A stretch of DNA of 64,000 nucleotides. It comes from DASQMT01 sp963827335. GTDB taxonomy: Bacteria; Actinomycetota; Thermoleophilia; Solirubrobacterales; Solirubrobacteraceae. Of this stretch, positions 39,050 to 49,368 are shown one piece after another. The stretch lies in contig CAWHAP010000023.1 in NCBI GenBank assembly GCA_963827335.1, positions 434,001 to 498,000 on the forward strand. The letters run 5' to 3'. The stretch's first letter is position 1, and every line of letters begins with the position of its first letter. The notes below the pieces were generated by a model. That model searched no databases. It worked only from the letters and a program-made list of their open reading frames with translations, and was not told the origin of the DNA. The translations under genes were made by a program, and so were the position numbers.

Positions 39050-40738
39050 ATGACCGCCTCCCAATACGATTTCGTCATCGTCGGTGGAGGGTCCGCCGGC
39101 AGCGCGCTCGCGAACCGGCTCTCCGAGGATCCGGCGAACCGCGTCCTCGTCCTCGAGGCGGGCCGGCCCGACTCGCTGTGGGACGTCTTCATCCACATGC
39201 CCGCGGCGCTCGCCTTCCCGATCGGCAGCCGCTTCTACGACTGGAAGTACGAGTCCGAGCCGGAGCCCTACATGCACGGGCGCCGCGTCTACCACGCCCG
39301 CGGCAAGGTGCTGGGCGGGTCGAGCTCGATCAACGGGATGATCTTCCAGCGCGGCAACCCGCTGGACTACGAGCGCTGGGCCGGCGACCCGGGCATGGAG
39401 ACCTGGGACCACGCGCACTGCCTCCCGTACTTCAAGCGCATGGAGACCTGCCTCGCGGCGGCTGCGGACGACCCGTTCCGCGGCCACGACGGCCCGCTCG
39501 TGCTCGAGCGCGGCCCCGCGCGCGGGCCGCTGTTCGACGCCTTCTTCGCCGCCGTCCAGGAGGCGGGCTATCCGCTGACCGACGACGTCAACGGCTACCG
39601 GCAGGAGGGCTTCGCCAAGTTCGACCGCAACGTCCACAAGGGCCGCCGCCTGTCCGCGGCCCGCGCGTACCTGCACCCGGTCATGGGACGCCCCAACCTC
39701 GAGGTGCAGACCCTGGCCTACGTGACCGGCGTCCAGTTCGAGGGCGAGCGGGCCGTCGGCGTCGAGTACACGCGCAAGGGCCGCCGCGGCAAGGAGACCG
39801 CCAGGGCGGGCGAGGTCATCCTCTGCGGCGGGGCGATCAACTCCCCGCAGCTGCTCCAGCTTTCGGGCATCGGCGCCGCCGCCGAGCTGCGCGCGCTGGG
39901 CATCGACGTGGTGGCCGACCTGCCCGGCGTGGGGGAGAACCTTCAGGATCACCTTGAGGTCTACATCCAGCACGAGGCGACCCAGCCGGTGACCATGGCG
40001 CCGTACTTCGCGCTGAAGGCGCGGCCGAAGGTCGGGGCCGAGTGGCTGCTGCGCAAGACGGGCCCCGGTGCGACGAACCACTTCGAGGCCGGCGGCTTCG
40101 TGCGGTCCAACGACGAGGTCCCGTACCCGAACCTGATGTACCACTTCCTCCCGATCGCGGTGCGCTACGACGGCACGCTGCCCGAGGGCGGCGGCGGGCA
40201 CGGCTACCAGGTGCACGTCGGCCCGATGTACTCGGACGCGCGCGGAACGTGCAAGGCGATCAGCAAGGATCCGCGCAAGAAGCCGGCGCTGAAGTTCAAC
40301 TACCTCTCCACGGAGCAGGACCGGCGCGAGTGGGTCGAGGCGATCCGCGTCACGCGCGCCATCCTCGACGCCCCGGCCTTCGCGCCGTTCAGCGGCGGCG
40401 AGATCTCGCCCGGCAAGGAGGTCGAGACGGAGGAGCAGATCCTCGACTGGGTCGCGCGCGACGCCGAGACGGCGCTGCACCCCAGCTGCACGGCCAAGAT
40501 GGGCACCGACGAGCAGTCCGTCGTGGACCCGCTGACGATGCGCGTGCACGGCGTCGAAGGCCTGCGCGTCGTCGACGCCTCGGTGTTCCCGTACGTCACC
40601 AACGGCAACATCTACGCGCCCGTGATGATGACCGCAGAGAAGTCGGCCGACCTGATCCTCGGCAACACGCCCCTGCCGGCGGAGCCGGTCGAGTTCTATC
40701 GGCACCACGAGAAGGAGGGCGCACCGACCGCCGTGTGA
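39050..40738 (+). CDS. betA: BetA-like choline dehydrogenase (GMC oxidoreductase)
   Basis: A 562-aa FAD enzyme. The dinucleotide loop FVIVGGGSAGSALANRLSED opens the protein. GMC signature 1 (GKVLGGSSSINGMIFQRGNP) and signature 2 (GAINSPQLLQLSGIG) follow, then TALHPSCTAKMG near the active site and VVDASVFPYVTNGNIYAPVM at the C-terminus with the catalytic Asn region. HPSCTxKMG is typical of BetA. Choline dehydrogenase converts choline to betaine aldehyde and often on to glycine betaine, which would feed the demethylation island at 1-16 kb. No betB or transporter is beside it. Related GMC alcohol oxidases are an alternative; the gene symbol is therefore tentative. Confidence 0.8.
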   Translation: MTASQYDFVIVGGGSAGSALANRLSEDPANRVLVLEAGRPDSLWDVFIHMPAALAFPIGSRFYDWKYESEPEPYMHGRRVYHARGKVLGGSSSINGMIFQRGNPLDYERWAGDPGMETWDHAHCLPYFKRMETCLAAAADDPFRGHDGPLVLERGPARGPLFDAFFAAVQEAGYPLTDDVNGYRQEGFAKFDRNVHKGRRLSAARAYLHPVMGRPNLEVQTLAYVTGVQFEGERAVGVEYTRKGRRGKETARAGEVILCGGAINSPQLLQLSGIGAAAELRALGIDVVADLPGVGENLQDHLEVYIQHEATQPVTMAPYFALKARPKVGAEWLLRKTGPGATNHFEAGGFVRSNDEVPYPNLMYHFLPIAVRYDGTLPEGGGGHGYQVHVGPMYSDARGTCKAISKDPRKKPALKFNYLSTEQDRREWVEAIRVTRAILDAPAFAPFSGGEISPGKEVETEEQILDWVARDAETALHPSCTAKMGTDEQSVVDPLTMRVHGVEGLRVVDASVFPYVTNGNIYAPVMMTAEKSADLILGNTPLPAEPVEFYRHHEKEGAPTAV

Positions 40739-40817
40739 ATCCTGACCGGTTCCTCAAGTTCCTTTCCAGTGCGTCGATACGCCAGGAGCCTTGCCGTTCC
40801 GTTCCCGGGAGATCTCC

Positions 40818-43800
40818 GTGCTGCGCCGTGCCCTGCTGGTCGTCCTCGTCCTCCTGGGTGCCGTCGCGTGTGCGCCCGCCGCGCACGCCGCCGGAACGCC
40901 GAACGTCGGGCTCACGGCTGACGCGCCCGCGCGCGTGCTGCTGGGCAAGACCGCCACGGTCTCGCTGACCGCGGCCAACCCCTCGGGCCAGCCCTACGGC
41001 TACAACCTCACGTTCCGCGACGTCCTGCCCGCCGGGATCAGCTACGTCCCCGGGTCCGCCTCCTACGAGGGCGCCGCCGTCACGCCGCAGGTCATCGGCG
41101 GCGGCCTCGGCAACCCGACGACGCTGATCTGGAGCAACGTCGGCGACCTCTCGCCCAACGCGACCGGCACGCTCACCTACCGGGTCGCGCACGCGACCGC
41201 CGGCGCCGACGCCTACAACATCAGCACCCGCTCGTCCTACACGCACACCGCGAGCACGTACCTCAACACCGACCCGCGCGTGCTGCCCGCCTTCACCGCG
41301 GGCGGCGTCTACTCGAGCGGCGCGACCGGCCAGGACGCCAAGTCGGCCACGACCAACATCACCGCGGTCGAGATCACCGTCGACGAGCCCAGCCCCGAGG
41401 GCGAGCTGCTCCGCGGCGCCCACGACCACCAGACGGTCTACCGGCTCCACCTCGACAACAACACCGTCGCCGCGACCGGGCCGCTGACCGTCGAGACCTA
41501 CCTGCCCGCCGGCCTCGAGTTCCTCGGCTGCGGCCAGGACGACCACACGACCGACGCGCCGACCAACCCGGGCGACACGGAGGAGTGGCCGGGCTCGGGC
41601 GGGCTCGACGGCAACGTCGCCGCCCCGGCGAACTGCGACGTCCCCAGCGAGGTCGCGACCGTCTCGCTCGACCCGGACGGCGCGGGCCCGCTGCCGACCG
41701 GCGTCTACACCCGCGTCCGCTGGACCGGGCTCGCCGCGCTCGCCGCCGGCGCGACCCGCGACATCCGCTACGTCGCCGCCGTCCCGATGCGCGAGAACAC
41801 GATGACCTGGAGCGGAGCGACGCCGACGGCGGCAAGCCTCGACCAGGGGTCGAACCTCGACAACAACCGCGGCGCCCGCACGCAGGACGAGCAGGCGCTG
41901 CCGACCTACGCGACCGTCGGCGGCAACTACAACGCCGTCACGCCGGTCTCCGACGACGACACCCTCGTGCGCACCGCCGAGGACGTCCGCATCCTCAAGA
42001 GCCACAACCAGGGCACGATCACCGACGGGCAGCTGACCCGCTGGACGCTCGCCGTCGACACGGGCGAGTACCGCTACGTCGAGGACATCCGCGTCACCGA
42101 CACGGTGCCGGACGGCCTGTGCCCGCTCAGCTCGCCCGCGCTGTCGGCCGACGGCGACTGCGCCTTCACCGCCGGCAACGGCCCGAGCGCGCCCTACACG
42201 AACGCGACGGAGAACGCGAGCGGCACGTGGACGTTGCTGTGGGACTCCTCGACGGACGCCGCGCTCGCGCGCATGCAGCCGTCGAGCCACCACGAGATCG
42301 CCTTCTCGACCCGCGCGCGCACGCACTACCAGGAGAACTTCAACGACGATCGGCCCGTGCTCGCGCGCGACTCGTGGCAGAACACCGTCGACCTGCTCGG
42401 CAAGGACTTCCAGCGCTGCGTGGCGCCCGCCGACTGCGATCCCGTCGGCGCCAAGATCGACACGACGCCCGGCCTGCCCGCCGAGCCCGACGCCGACGGC
42501 ACCGACGACGTCGACGCCTCCGCGGCGAGCCAGTCCGCCGGCTCGCCCTCGATCGACAAGACGATCCGCGCCGCGGGCGGTGCCACGCCCGTGGACTGCG
42601 GCACCGGCACCTACAGCGACGTCACCGCGGGCCCCTACGGCCCCGGCGACCGCGTCTGCTTCCGGCTGCGCGTCGACTTCCCCTCGCTGCTCGACACCGG
42701 CGACCCGACGGTGACCGACTTCCTGCCGACGGGCACGACGTTCGAGAGCTACGTCGCCACGCCGGACAACACCGTCACGATCCAGCCGTTCACCGGCGTC
42801 CTGGGCGACCCGGTCGTGAGCTGGACGCTCGGCGACGGCTCCGACGACGCCGCCAACGGCCAGGTCTTCGAGGTCCTCGTCGCGGCGCGCGTCGTCGACC
42901 CGACCGCCGGCGCGTCCGATCAGGTCAAGGGCAACCTGATGAAGTTCGCGCACGCCAACACGAGCGGCGAGAGCTTCCCGCTGCGCGACCAGGTCGACTT
43001 CACCTGGGCCGAGGCCCAGCTCTCGCTCACCGAGGGCTGGCGCGACGTCAACGACACGCCCGGCGCCGGCAACCCGGCCAACACCGACACGGGCGGCGTC
43101 GTCCAGGCCGGCGACACGGTCACCATCCGCGTGGACGTCACCAACAACGGCACGCGGGACGCGCAGGACGCCGAGGTGTGGGAGCGGCTGCCGAACGCCG
43201 CGCTGACGCCGGCGAGCCCCACGGTCGACTGCGCCGCGGTCTCCAACATCTCCGACGGCGGCGTCTGCGCCGCCGGCCGCATCACGTGGACCGGCCTCGA
43301 CATCGCCGCCGCCGCCACGAGGACGCTGACGTACGACTACGTGGTGCCCGCCGGCGTGCGCCCCGCCAGCACGTTCAACCACCGGGCCGGCGTCCGCACG
43401 TACGAGAGCGACCACAACGCCGGCGGCACCTTCCGGTACTACCCGGCGACGAACATCGACCCGGCCGTCACCGCCGGGATGGTCAACACGTCCGCGGCCG
43501 CGGACCCGACGAGCGTGGCCTCCGCCGCGCCGACGGTGACGCTGACCCGCTCCACCGGCGTCAACGAGACCGGGAACACGAACGCCACCGCGAACGCGCA
43601 GGCGACGATCGGCGAGCGCATCGACTACGCGAGCACGCTCACCATCCCCGCCGGCACGACGCTGTCCGGCAGCCAGTCGACCTGGACGATGCCGATCGGC
43701 CCGCGCCAGACGTTCGTCGGGGGCACGCTCGTCGCCGACCTGGCCGGCGGCCCGCTGCCCGGCGGCGTCACCGCCGTCTACGACAACAGCGACCCGCTCA

Positions 43801-46800
43801 ACCCGTTCATCCGCCTCACCTTCCCCGACGGCTACGTGAACGCCTCGGGCTCGGGCGCCGACGTCTTCCACGTCAACTTCGCCACGACGCTCGACGACGA
43901 GGCCGCCAACGTGGCCGGCGGCACGCTCGTGCAGTCGGGCACGTTCGCCTACCTCGACTCGCTCAACGCGGCGCGCACGCTCACGCCCTCGACGGCGGCG
44001 GCCAACCGCACGACCGCCATCGTCGAGCCGTCGATCACGACGACGTTCACCGCGCCGGCCTCCGGCACCACCGTCTCCCCGGGCGACGTCGTCGCCTACA
44101 CCGTCGCGGTGGCGAACGCCGCCGGGCGCTCGCGCGCGCACGACACCCAGACGAAGGTCGCCGTCCCGGCGGGCCTGACCCCGTGGGTCTCCGGCGCGCC
44201 CGTCGCCGACGGCGGCGCCGTCGGCGGCGGCACGTGGGATCTCGCCACGCGGACGATCACGATCGTCGACAGCGTCATCGAGCCGGGCGCGAACGCGTCG
44301 CACCCCTTCACCCTGCGCGTCGACGTGCCCGCGACCGCCGGCTCGATCCTGACCGTGTCCGCGCTGAGCACGACGACGAGCCACCCCGGCGCGACGGCGG
44401 GCGAGCGCACCTCCGCGTCGTCCACGAACACCGGCTACGTGTCGAACGCCTCGCGCGCGATCGAGCTGATCGGCCTCGGCATCGCCAAGACCGCCGACCG
44501 CACGACGGCGACGGTCGGCGAGCAGGCGACGTACTCGCTGGACGTCACGCTGCGCCGCGACCTGACCTACTACGACGTCACCGTGCTCGACACGCTGCCG
44601 GCGAACCTCACGTGGGACGGCTTCGTCGACGCGGCCTGCATCTCCGGCTGCGGCGCCCCCGGCGACCTCGGCGCCACGCCGCTCCCGGCGTCGGGTCAGA
44701 CGCAGGGCTACTTCATCGGCGACGTGGGCCAGTCGGGCGCCGATCGCGTCGTGCGGATCCGCTACCGCGCCCACGTCGGCGGCGCGGCCGCCGAGGGCGA
44801 CGTGCTCACGAACACCGCGACGGCGTACGACAACGCGACGAACGTGATCGCCGGCACCCCCGGCGCGAACCCGTCGCCCGGGTCGTTCTCGCAGAGCGCC
44901 GGCCCGGCGACCCACGCGGTCACGGTGCACGAGCCGGACCCGGAGATCGTCAAGGACGTCACGGGCACCGTGGCCGCCGGCCGGATCACGCCGGGCGACA
45001 CCGCCACGTACACCGTCGTCGTGCGCAACACGGGCCAGAGCCCGCTCCACGACGTGCACGTGACCGACCGGCCCGACACCGAGCTCGTCGCGGTCACCCC
45101 GGTCGACGGCGCCGCGCTGCAGACGACGCCGTGGGCCGGCTCCGGCTCCACGATGGCGTGGGACATCCCGGGCCCGATCGCGCCGAACGCCGAGGTCGTG
45201 CTCTCCTACACCGCGCAGCTCGCGTCGTCGGCGGGCATCGCCCAGAACGCGTCCGTGGACAACACGGCGCGCATCACCTCGGCCTACGGGCTCGCGGCCG
45301 CCACGCGTGCCGCGAACCCGGGCTTCACGTACCCCAACTACGCGCCGCGCGAGTCGTCGGCGAACCTGCTGGCCGTCTTCCCGCGCGTCGGCATCGCCCA
45401 GACGACGGGCGCCGGCGGCAACCCGGAGTCGGCCCCGGCCGAGGTGCTGCAGCCGTTCACGTGGCGCGTCGTCGTCACGAACACGGGCACGCTCGCCGTC
45501 GCCCATGACCTCGACGTGGCCGACGTGCTGCCCGACGACTGGACCTACGTCGCCGGCTCCGCGCAGCTCGACGGCACGCCGGTGGGCAACCCGTCGATCA
45601 GCGGCCAGACGCTGACGTGGGACGACCTCGTCGCCTCGCTCGCGCCGGGCGCCTCGCGCGTCCTGACGTTCCAGGCGCTCCCGCAGACGGGTGCGCGCAC
45701 GAACCCGAACCCGCACGTCGCCCAGGCCTCCGTGGACTGGGAGGACGAGTCGGGCGCGACCGCGGACGGCAGCGGCCCCTACCACGCCGGGCCCGACCCG
45801 GCGGAGGCGGTGCTCTCCGTGCCGGTCCTGGACGTCACCAAGACGCCGGACGGCGCGACGGCGGACGCCGGCACCGACCAGAGCTACACGATCGTGGTCG
45901 AGAACACCGGCACGGTGCGCGCGCGCAACGTCGTGGTCGAGGACACGCTGCCGAGCGGCGTGGCCTACACGCCGGGCACGGCCACGCCCGCCGGCGCCGA
46001 CACCGGCTTCGACGAGACCGACGGCACCGGCCCGTCGCTGGCCTGGGAGATCGACGGCCTCGACGCCGGCGAGACCCTGACCATCACGCTGCCCGTGCAC
46101 GTCGACGCGTCGCTCGACGCGGGCACGGACCTCGAGAACACCGCCGCCGCGACCAGCGACGAGCGGCCCGACCCGGCGTCCGACACCGGCACGATCACGT
46201 CCGACACCCACGTCGACCTCGCGCTGACCAAGACCGCGCAGCCCGCGGCGAAGGCCGGCGAGGTCGTCGAGTGGACGCTCGACGCGGTCAACGACGGCCC
46301 GTCGGACGGGCGTGACGTGGTGATCACGGACACGCTCCCGGCCGAGGTGACGTTCGTCAGCGCCGACGACCCGGGCTGCGTGCACGCGGCCGGCGTCGTG
46401 ACCTGCACGATCGGGACGCTCGCGCCGGGCGCGCACGCCGTGCGCAGGATCACGACCCGCATCGCGCCCGGCACGCCCGACGGCGGCATCGTCAACACCG
46501 CTGTGGTGGGCGGCTCGGTCGCCGAGACCGACGCGTCGAACAACGCGGCGTCGGCGACGATCGCCGTCGGGAACGCGGTCGACCTCGAGCTGAGCAAGAC
46601 CACGACGACCCCGCAGGTCGCGCAGACGCTGAACGCGACGTGGAAGCTCCGCGTCGTCAACCGCGGCCCGTCCGACGCCTTCGGCGTGACGCTCGTCGAC
46701 ACGCTGCCGGCCGGCGTGACGTACGTCTCGGCGACCCCCGACCAGGGCACCTGCTCGGTCGCGGGCCAGGTGATCACGTGCGATCTCGGCCGCATCGACG

Positions 46801-48440
46801 AGCAGCAGGACGCCGACGTGACCGTGGTCGCGACCGGCGACGACGTCGGCACCCAGCTCAACCAGGCCGAGGTGTCGACCGTGCTCAACACGGAGATCGA
46901 CCCGACCGACAACACGGCGTCCTCGCCGGTCGACGTCACGCCGGTGGCCGACCTGTCGGTCGCCAAGACCGGCCCGGCCGAGGTGCCGGCCGGTGGGTCG
47001 GCGACCTACACCCTGACCGCGCGCAACGGCGGCCCGTCGCCCGCCACGGGCGTGACGCTCGTCGACGAGCTGCCCGCCGGCCTGACGTTCGCGTCGGCCT
47101 CGGCCGGCTGCGCGGCGAGCGGGCAGCAGGTCACCTGCGCGGTCGGCGCGCTCGCCGTCGGCGCGACGGCCGAGCGCACCGTCACCGTGAAGGTCGGGAC
47201 CGAGCTCGGCTCGGCCACGGTCCAGAACCGGGTCCGCGTCAGCGGCACCGAGACCGACCTCGACCTGAGCGACAATGCCGCGACCGCCGACACGAAGGTC
47301 GGGCCCGCGTCCGACCTGCGGATCGCCAAGCGCTCGACGCGCCTGTACGCGACCGGCGAGGTCACCTACATCCTCGACGTGTTCAACGACGGTCCCTCCG
47401 CCGCGGCCGGGGTCACGGTGCGCGACGCCGTCCCCGCCGGTCTCTCGGTGGTCCGCGTGTCGAGCACGCAGGGGACCTGCGCGACCGCCGGCCAGGACGT
47501 GCGCTGCGACCTGGGCGCGATGGCGAGCGGCGGTGCGGCGGCGATCCAGGTCGTCGCCGCGGCGAACGGCCTCGCGGCCGGCTCGACCCTCGAGAACGTG
47601 GCCCGCGTGTCGGGCGACGTGCTCGACCCCAACCCCGACAACGACGTCGCCAAGGTGTCCGGCGTGGTCGACGGCGCCTCGGCGCCGCGCTACGACCTGG
47701 CGCTGACCAAGACGGCGTCGATCGCCCGGCCGCTGGTCGGCGAGAAGTTCACCTACCGGCTCGCCGTCCACAACAACGGCCCCGACGCGGCGCACAACGT
47801 GACGCTGACCGACCCGGTCCCGGCCGGCCTCCAGATCGGCACGATCACGCCGCAGCAGGGCAAGTGCGCGGTCGAGGGCCACCTCGTGCGCTGCGCGCTG
47901 GGCACGCTCAAGCGCGGCGGGCGCACCGAGGTGACGATCGTCGCCACGGCCACCGCCACCGGCGACTTCGTGAACTCGGCGCTCGTCGCGGCCGACGGCA
48001 CGGACGTCGACGCCGAGAACAACGGCGACGTCGCCGGCGTCGACGCGGTCTCCGAGCGCGGCGGGCGCATCACGGTCAAGAAGACCGCGAAGCGCCACCG
48101 CGTCGCCGGGGGCGGGATCGTGAAGTACACGATCAAGGTCCGCGCGCGCAACACGGCGGCGAGCAACGTCCGCGTGTGCGACCGCCTGCCCGACGGCATG
48201 GTGTTCGACCGGGCGCGCGGCGCGCGCTTCTCGGCCGGCCGCGCGTGCTGGACGATCCAGCTCCTGCGCAGGGGCGCCGTCAGGACGTTCCGGCTGACCG
48301 CCCGGGCCGAGGTCGACGCCCGCGGCCGGCTCGTCAACCGGGCGATCGCCACCGCGCAGGGCGCGCAGACCGCGCGCGATCGCGCGGCCGTCCGGGCCCG
48401 CCCGAGCCAGGGCACGCGCGGTGGCGGCGTCACCGGCTGA
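40818..48440 (+). CDS. Giant secreted DUF11-repeat surface protein (2,540 aa)
   Basis: An exported repeat protein. GTG 40818 behind GGGAG begins a signal peptide (LRRALLVVLVLLGAVACAPA, then AHAA). The rest is about 16-17 Ig-like modules, each with the pattern NxGPS...VTxxDTLPAGVT, a Cys pair in the later modules, and TV.N.A.VSG. Clear examples are at 46.2-48.0 kb (NDGPSDGRDVVITDTLPAEV, NRGPSDAFGVTLVDTLPAGV, NGGPSPATGVTLVDELPAGL). The middle modules are more diverged. There is no LPXTG, S-layer-homology or clear transmembrane anchor at the Arg/Gly-rich C-terminus (ARPSQGTRGGGVTG). DUF11 proteins are usually adhesins or stalk-like surface filaments. The downstream L,D-transpeptidase suggests a cell-wall link. 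Start by TTG 40791 is less likely. Confidence 0.9.
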   Translation: MLRRALLVVLVLLGAVACAPAAHAAGTPNVGLTADAPARVLLGKTATVSLTAANPSGQPYGYNLTFRDVLPAGISYVPGSASYEGAAVTPQVIGGGLGNPTTLIWSNVGDLSPNATGTLTYRVAHATAGADAYNISTRSSYTHTASTYLNTDPRVLPAFTAGGVYSSGATGQDAKSATTNITAVEITVDEPSPEGELLRGAHDHQTVYRLHLDNNTVAATGPLTVETYLPAGLEFLGCGQDDHTTDAPTNPGDTEEWPGSGGLDGNVAAPANCDVPSEVATVSLDPDGAGPLPTGVYTRVRWTGLAALAAGATRDIRYVAAVPMRENTMTWSGATPTAASLDQGSNLDNNRGARTQDEQALPTYATVGGNYNAVTPVSDDDTLVRTAEDVRILKSHNQGTITDGQLTRWTLAVDTGEYRYVEDIRVTDTVPDGLCPLSSPALSADGDCAFTAGNGPSAPYTNATENASGTWTLLWDSSTDAALARMQPSSHHEIAFSTRARTHYQENFNDDRPVLARDSWQNTVDLLGKDFQRCVAPADCDPVGAKIDTTPGLPAEPDADGTDDVDASAASQSAGSPSIDKTIRAAGGATPVDCGTGTYSDVTAGPYGPGDRVCFRLRVDFPSLLDTGDPTVTDFLPTGTTFESYVATPDNTVTIQPFTGVLGDPVVSWTLGDGSDDAANGQVFEVLVAARVVDPTAGASDQVKGNLMKFAHANTSGESFPLRDQVDFTWAEAQLSLTEGWRDVNDTPGAGNPANTDTGGVVQAGDTVTIRVDVTNNGTRDAQDAEVWERLPNAALTPASPTVDCAAVSNISDGGVCAAGRITWTGLDIAAAATRTLTYDYVVPAGVRPASTFNHRAGVRTYESDHNAGGTFRYYPATNIDPAVTAGMVNTSAAADPTSVASAAPTVTLTRSTGVNETGNTNATANAQATIGERIDYASTLTIPAGTTLSGSQSTWTMPIGPRQTFVGGTLVADLAGGPLPGGVTAVYDNSDPLNPFIRLTFPDGYVNASGSGADVFHVNFATTLDDEAANVAGGTLVQSGTFAYLDSLNAARTLTPSTAAANRTTAIVEPSITTTFTAPASGTTVSPGDVVAYTVAVANAAGRSRAHDTQTKVAVPAGLTPWVSGAPVADGGAVGGGTWDLATRTITIVDSVIEPGANASHPFTLRVDVPATAGSILTVSALSTTTSHPGATAGERTSASSTNTGYVSNASRAIELIGLGIAKTADRTTATVGEQATYSLDVTLRRDLTYYDVTVLDTLPANLTWDGFVDAACISGCGAPGDLGATPLPASGQTQGYFIGDVGQSGADRVVRIRYRAHVGGAAAEGDVLTNTATAYDNATNVIAGTPGANPSPGSFSQSAGPATHAVTVHEPDPEIVKDVTGTVAAGRITPGDTATYTVVVRNTGQSPLHDVHVTDRPDTELVAVTPVDGAALQTTPWAGSGSTMAWDIPGPIAPNAEVVLSYTAQLASSAGIAQNASVDNTARITSAYGLAAATRAANPGFTYPNYAPRESSANLLAVFPRVGIAQTTGAGGNPESAPAEVLQPFTWRVVVTNTGTLAVAHDLDVADVLPDDWTYVAGSAQLDGTPVGNPSISGQTLTWDDLVASLAPGASRVLTFQALPQTGARTNPNPHVAQASVDWEDESGATADGSGPYHAGPDPAEAVLSVPVLDVTKTPDGATADAGTDQSYTIVVENTGTVRARNVVVEDTLPSGVAYTPGTATPAGADTGFDETDGTGPSLAWEIDGLDAGETLTITLPVHVDASLDAGTDLENTAAATSDERPDPASDTGTITSDTHVDLALTKTAQPAAKAGEVVEWTLDAVNDGPSDGRDVVITDTLPAEVTFVSADDPGCVHAAGVVTCTIGTLAPGAHAVRRITTRIAPGTPDGGIVNTAVVGGSVAETDASNNAASATIAVGNAVDLELSKTTTTPQVAQTLNATWKLRVVNRGPSDAFGVTLVDTLPAGVTYVSATPDQGTCSVAGQVITCDLGRIDEQQDADVTVVATGDDVGTQLNQAEVSTVLNTEIDPTDNTASSPVDVTPVADLSVAKTGPAEVPAGGSATYTLTARNGGPSPATGVTLVDELPAGLTFASASAGCAASGQQVTCAVGALAVGATAERTVTVKVGTELGSATVQNRVRVSGTETDLDLSDNAATADTKVGPASDLRIAKRSTRLYATGEVTYILDVFNDGPSAAAGVTVRDAVPAGLSVVRVSSTQGTCATAGQDVRCDLGAMASGGAAAIQVVAAANGLAAGSTLENVARVSGDVLDPNPDNDVAKVSGVVDGASAPRYDLALTKTASIARPLVGEKFTYRLAVHNNGPDAAHNVTLTDPVPAGLQIGTITPQQGKCAVEGHLVRCALGTLKRGGRTEVTIVATATATGDFVNSALVAADGTDVDAENNGDVAGVDAVSERGGRITVKKTAKRHRVAGGGIVKYTIKVRARNTAASNVRVCDRLPDGMVFDRARGARFSAGRACWTIQLLRRGAVRTFRLTARAEVDARGRLVNRAIATAQGAQTARDRAAVRARPSQGTRGGGVTG

Positions 48441-49206
48441 GCGCGTGACGCGGCCGCGGCGCCTCGCCGCGGCCGCGCTCGCCGCGCTCGCCTGCGCGGC
48501 CGCTCCCGCGGCCGCGGACGACCCGGCCGCCCCGGTCGCCGGCGAGCCGGCGGCCCCGGCCGCGCCCGCCGTCGGCGCTCCGACGGCGCGCTCGGCCTGG
48601 GTCGCCCACGTGCTCGCCCCCGTGCGCGTGCACCGGACGCCCGGCGGCGGGGCCGGCGAGCGGATCGGGACCCGCGCGCCGTGGGGCGGCGGGCCCGTGC
48701 GGCTGCTCGTGCTGCGCGCGGTCCGCGACGAGGCGGGCGCGCTGTGGGTCCGCGTCCGTCTGCAGCGCCGGCCGAACGACGCCGCGGGCTGGCTGCGCGC
48801 CGACCGCCTCCGGCTCGGCCGCACCCCGTGGCGCGCCGAGCTCGACCGCTCCGCGCGCCGGCTCGTCGTCTACCGCAGCGGCCGCCGGGTGCGCTCGCTG
48901 CGCGTCGTGGTCGGCACGCCCGCCACGCCGACGCCGCTCGGCCGCTTCGCCGTCGCGGAGCGGATCCGCCAGCCGGCCGGCTCGGCGCTCGGCCCCTGGG
49001 CGCTGCACCTGACCGCGCACTCGAACGTGCTCAAGGACTACGGCGGCGGCCCGGGCCGCGTCGCGCTGCACGGCCGCTCCGGCCCGCTGCTGGCCGACCC
49101 GCTGGGCAGCGCCCGATCGCACGGCTGCGTCCGCACGGACAACGCCGACATCCGCTGGATGGCCCGGCGGCTGCGCGAGGGAACACCCGTCCGCGTCACC
49201 CCGTAG
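48421..49206 (+). CDS. L,D-transpeptidase (YkuD domain)
   Basis: A 261-aa cell-wall enzyme that forms 3-3 crosslinks or attaches proteins to peptidoglycan. An N-terminal signal (LAAAALAALACAAAPAAA) is followed by an Ala/Pro-rich linker, an SH3-like segment (VRVHRTPGG, VRLQRRPNDAAGWLRADRLR) and the YkuD domain with HGRSGPLLADPLG and the catalytic SHGCVRTDNADI. GTG 48421 overlaps the DUF11 gene by 20 bp; GTG 48445, 4 bp after that stop, also gives a good signal peptide. The tight linkage suggests the transpeptidase anchors or processes the giant surface protein; this is inference. Confidence 0.9.
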   Translation: MAASPAERVTRPRRLAAAALAALACAAAPAAADDPAAPVAGEPAAPAAPAVGAPTARSAWVAHVLAPVRVHRTPGGGAGERIGTRAPWGGGPVRLLVLRAVRDEAGALWVRVRLQRRPNDAAGWLRADRLRLGRTPWRAELDRSARRLVVYRSGRRVRSLRVVVGTPATPTPLGRFAVAERIRQPAGSALGPWALHLTAHSNVLKDYGGGPGRVALHGRSGPLLADPLGSARSHGCVRTDNADIRWMARRLREGTPVRVTP

Positions 49207-49239
49207 GTCCCCCTCCCGTCCTCCGCGAGGAGGATGCCC

Positions 49240-49259
49240 CGCCGCCCCTGGGGGCGGCG
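49240..49259. terminator. GC-rich terminator-like hairpin after the L,D-transpeptidase gene
   Basis: CGCCGCCCC (49240-49248) pairs with GGGGCGGCG (49251-49259) around a tight loop, 34 bp after the stop. No T run follows. Confidence 0.5.
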
Positions 49260-49296
49260 CGGATCGTCATCGCGGAGGGGCGCGGATCGTCATCGC
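49256..49296. repeat. Two 18-bp direct repeats
   Basis: GGCGCGGATCGTCATCGC occurs at 49256-49273 and again at 49279-49296, a 23-bp period, in the gap before the cupin gene. It could be a small tandem duplication or paired binding site. Confidence 0.6.
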
Positions 49297-49368
49297 CGCC
49301 GACGACGCGCGACGCCCGGGCCGGGAGTCTCCTTGCACACCCACCCCCGTGACCCAGGAGCCCTTCCA

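Noticed and set aside
40596..48824. 2,742-aa open frame on the minus strand opposite the DUF11 gene
   Set aside because: Composition is almost entirely Arg, Gly, Val, Ala and Asp with no domain, membrane or signal pattern. High-GC codon bias in the true gene removes stops from this antisense frame.
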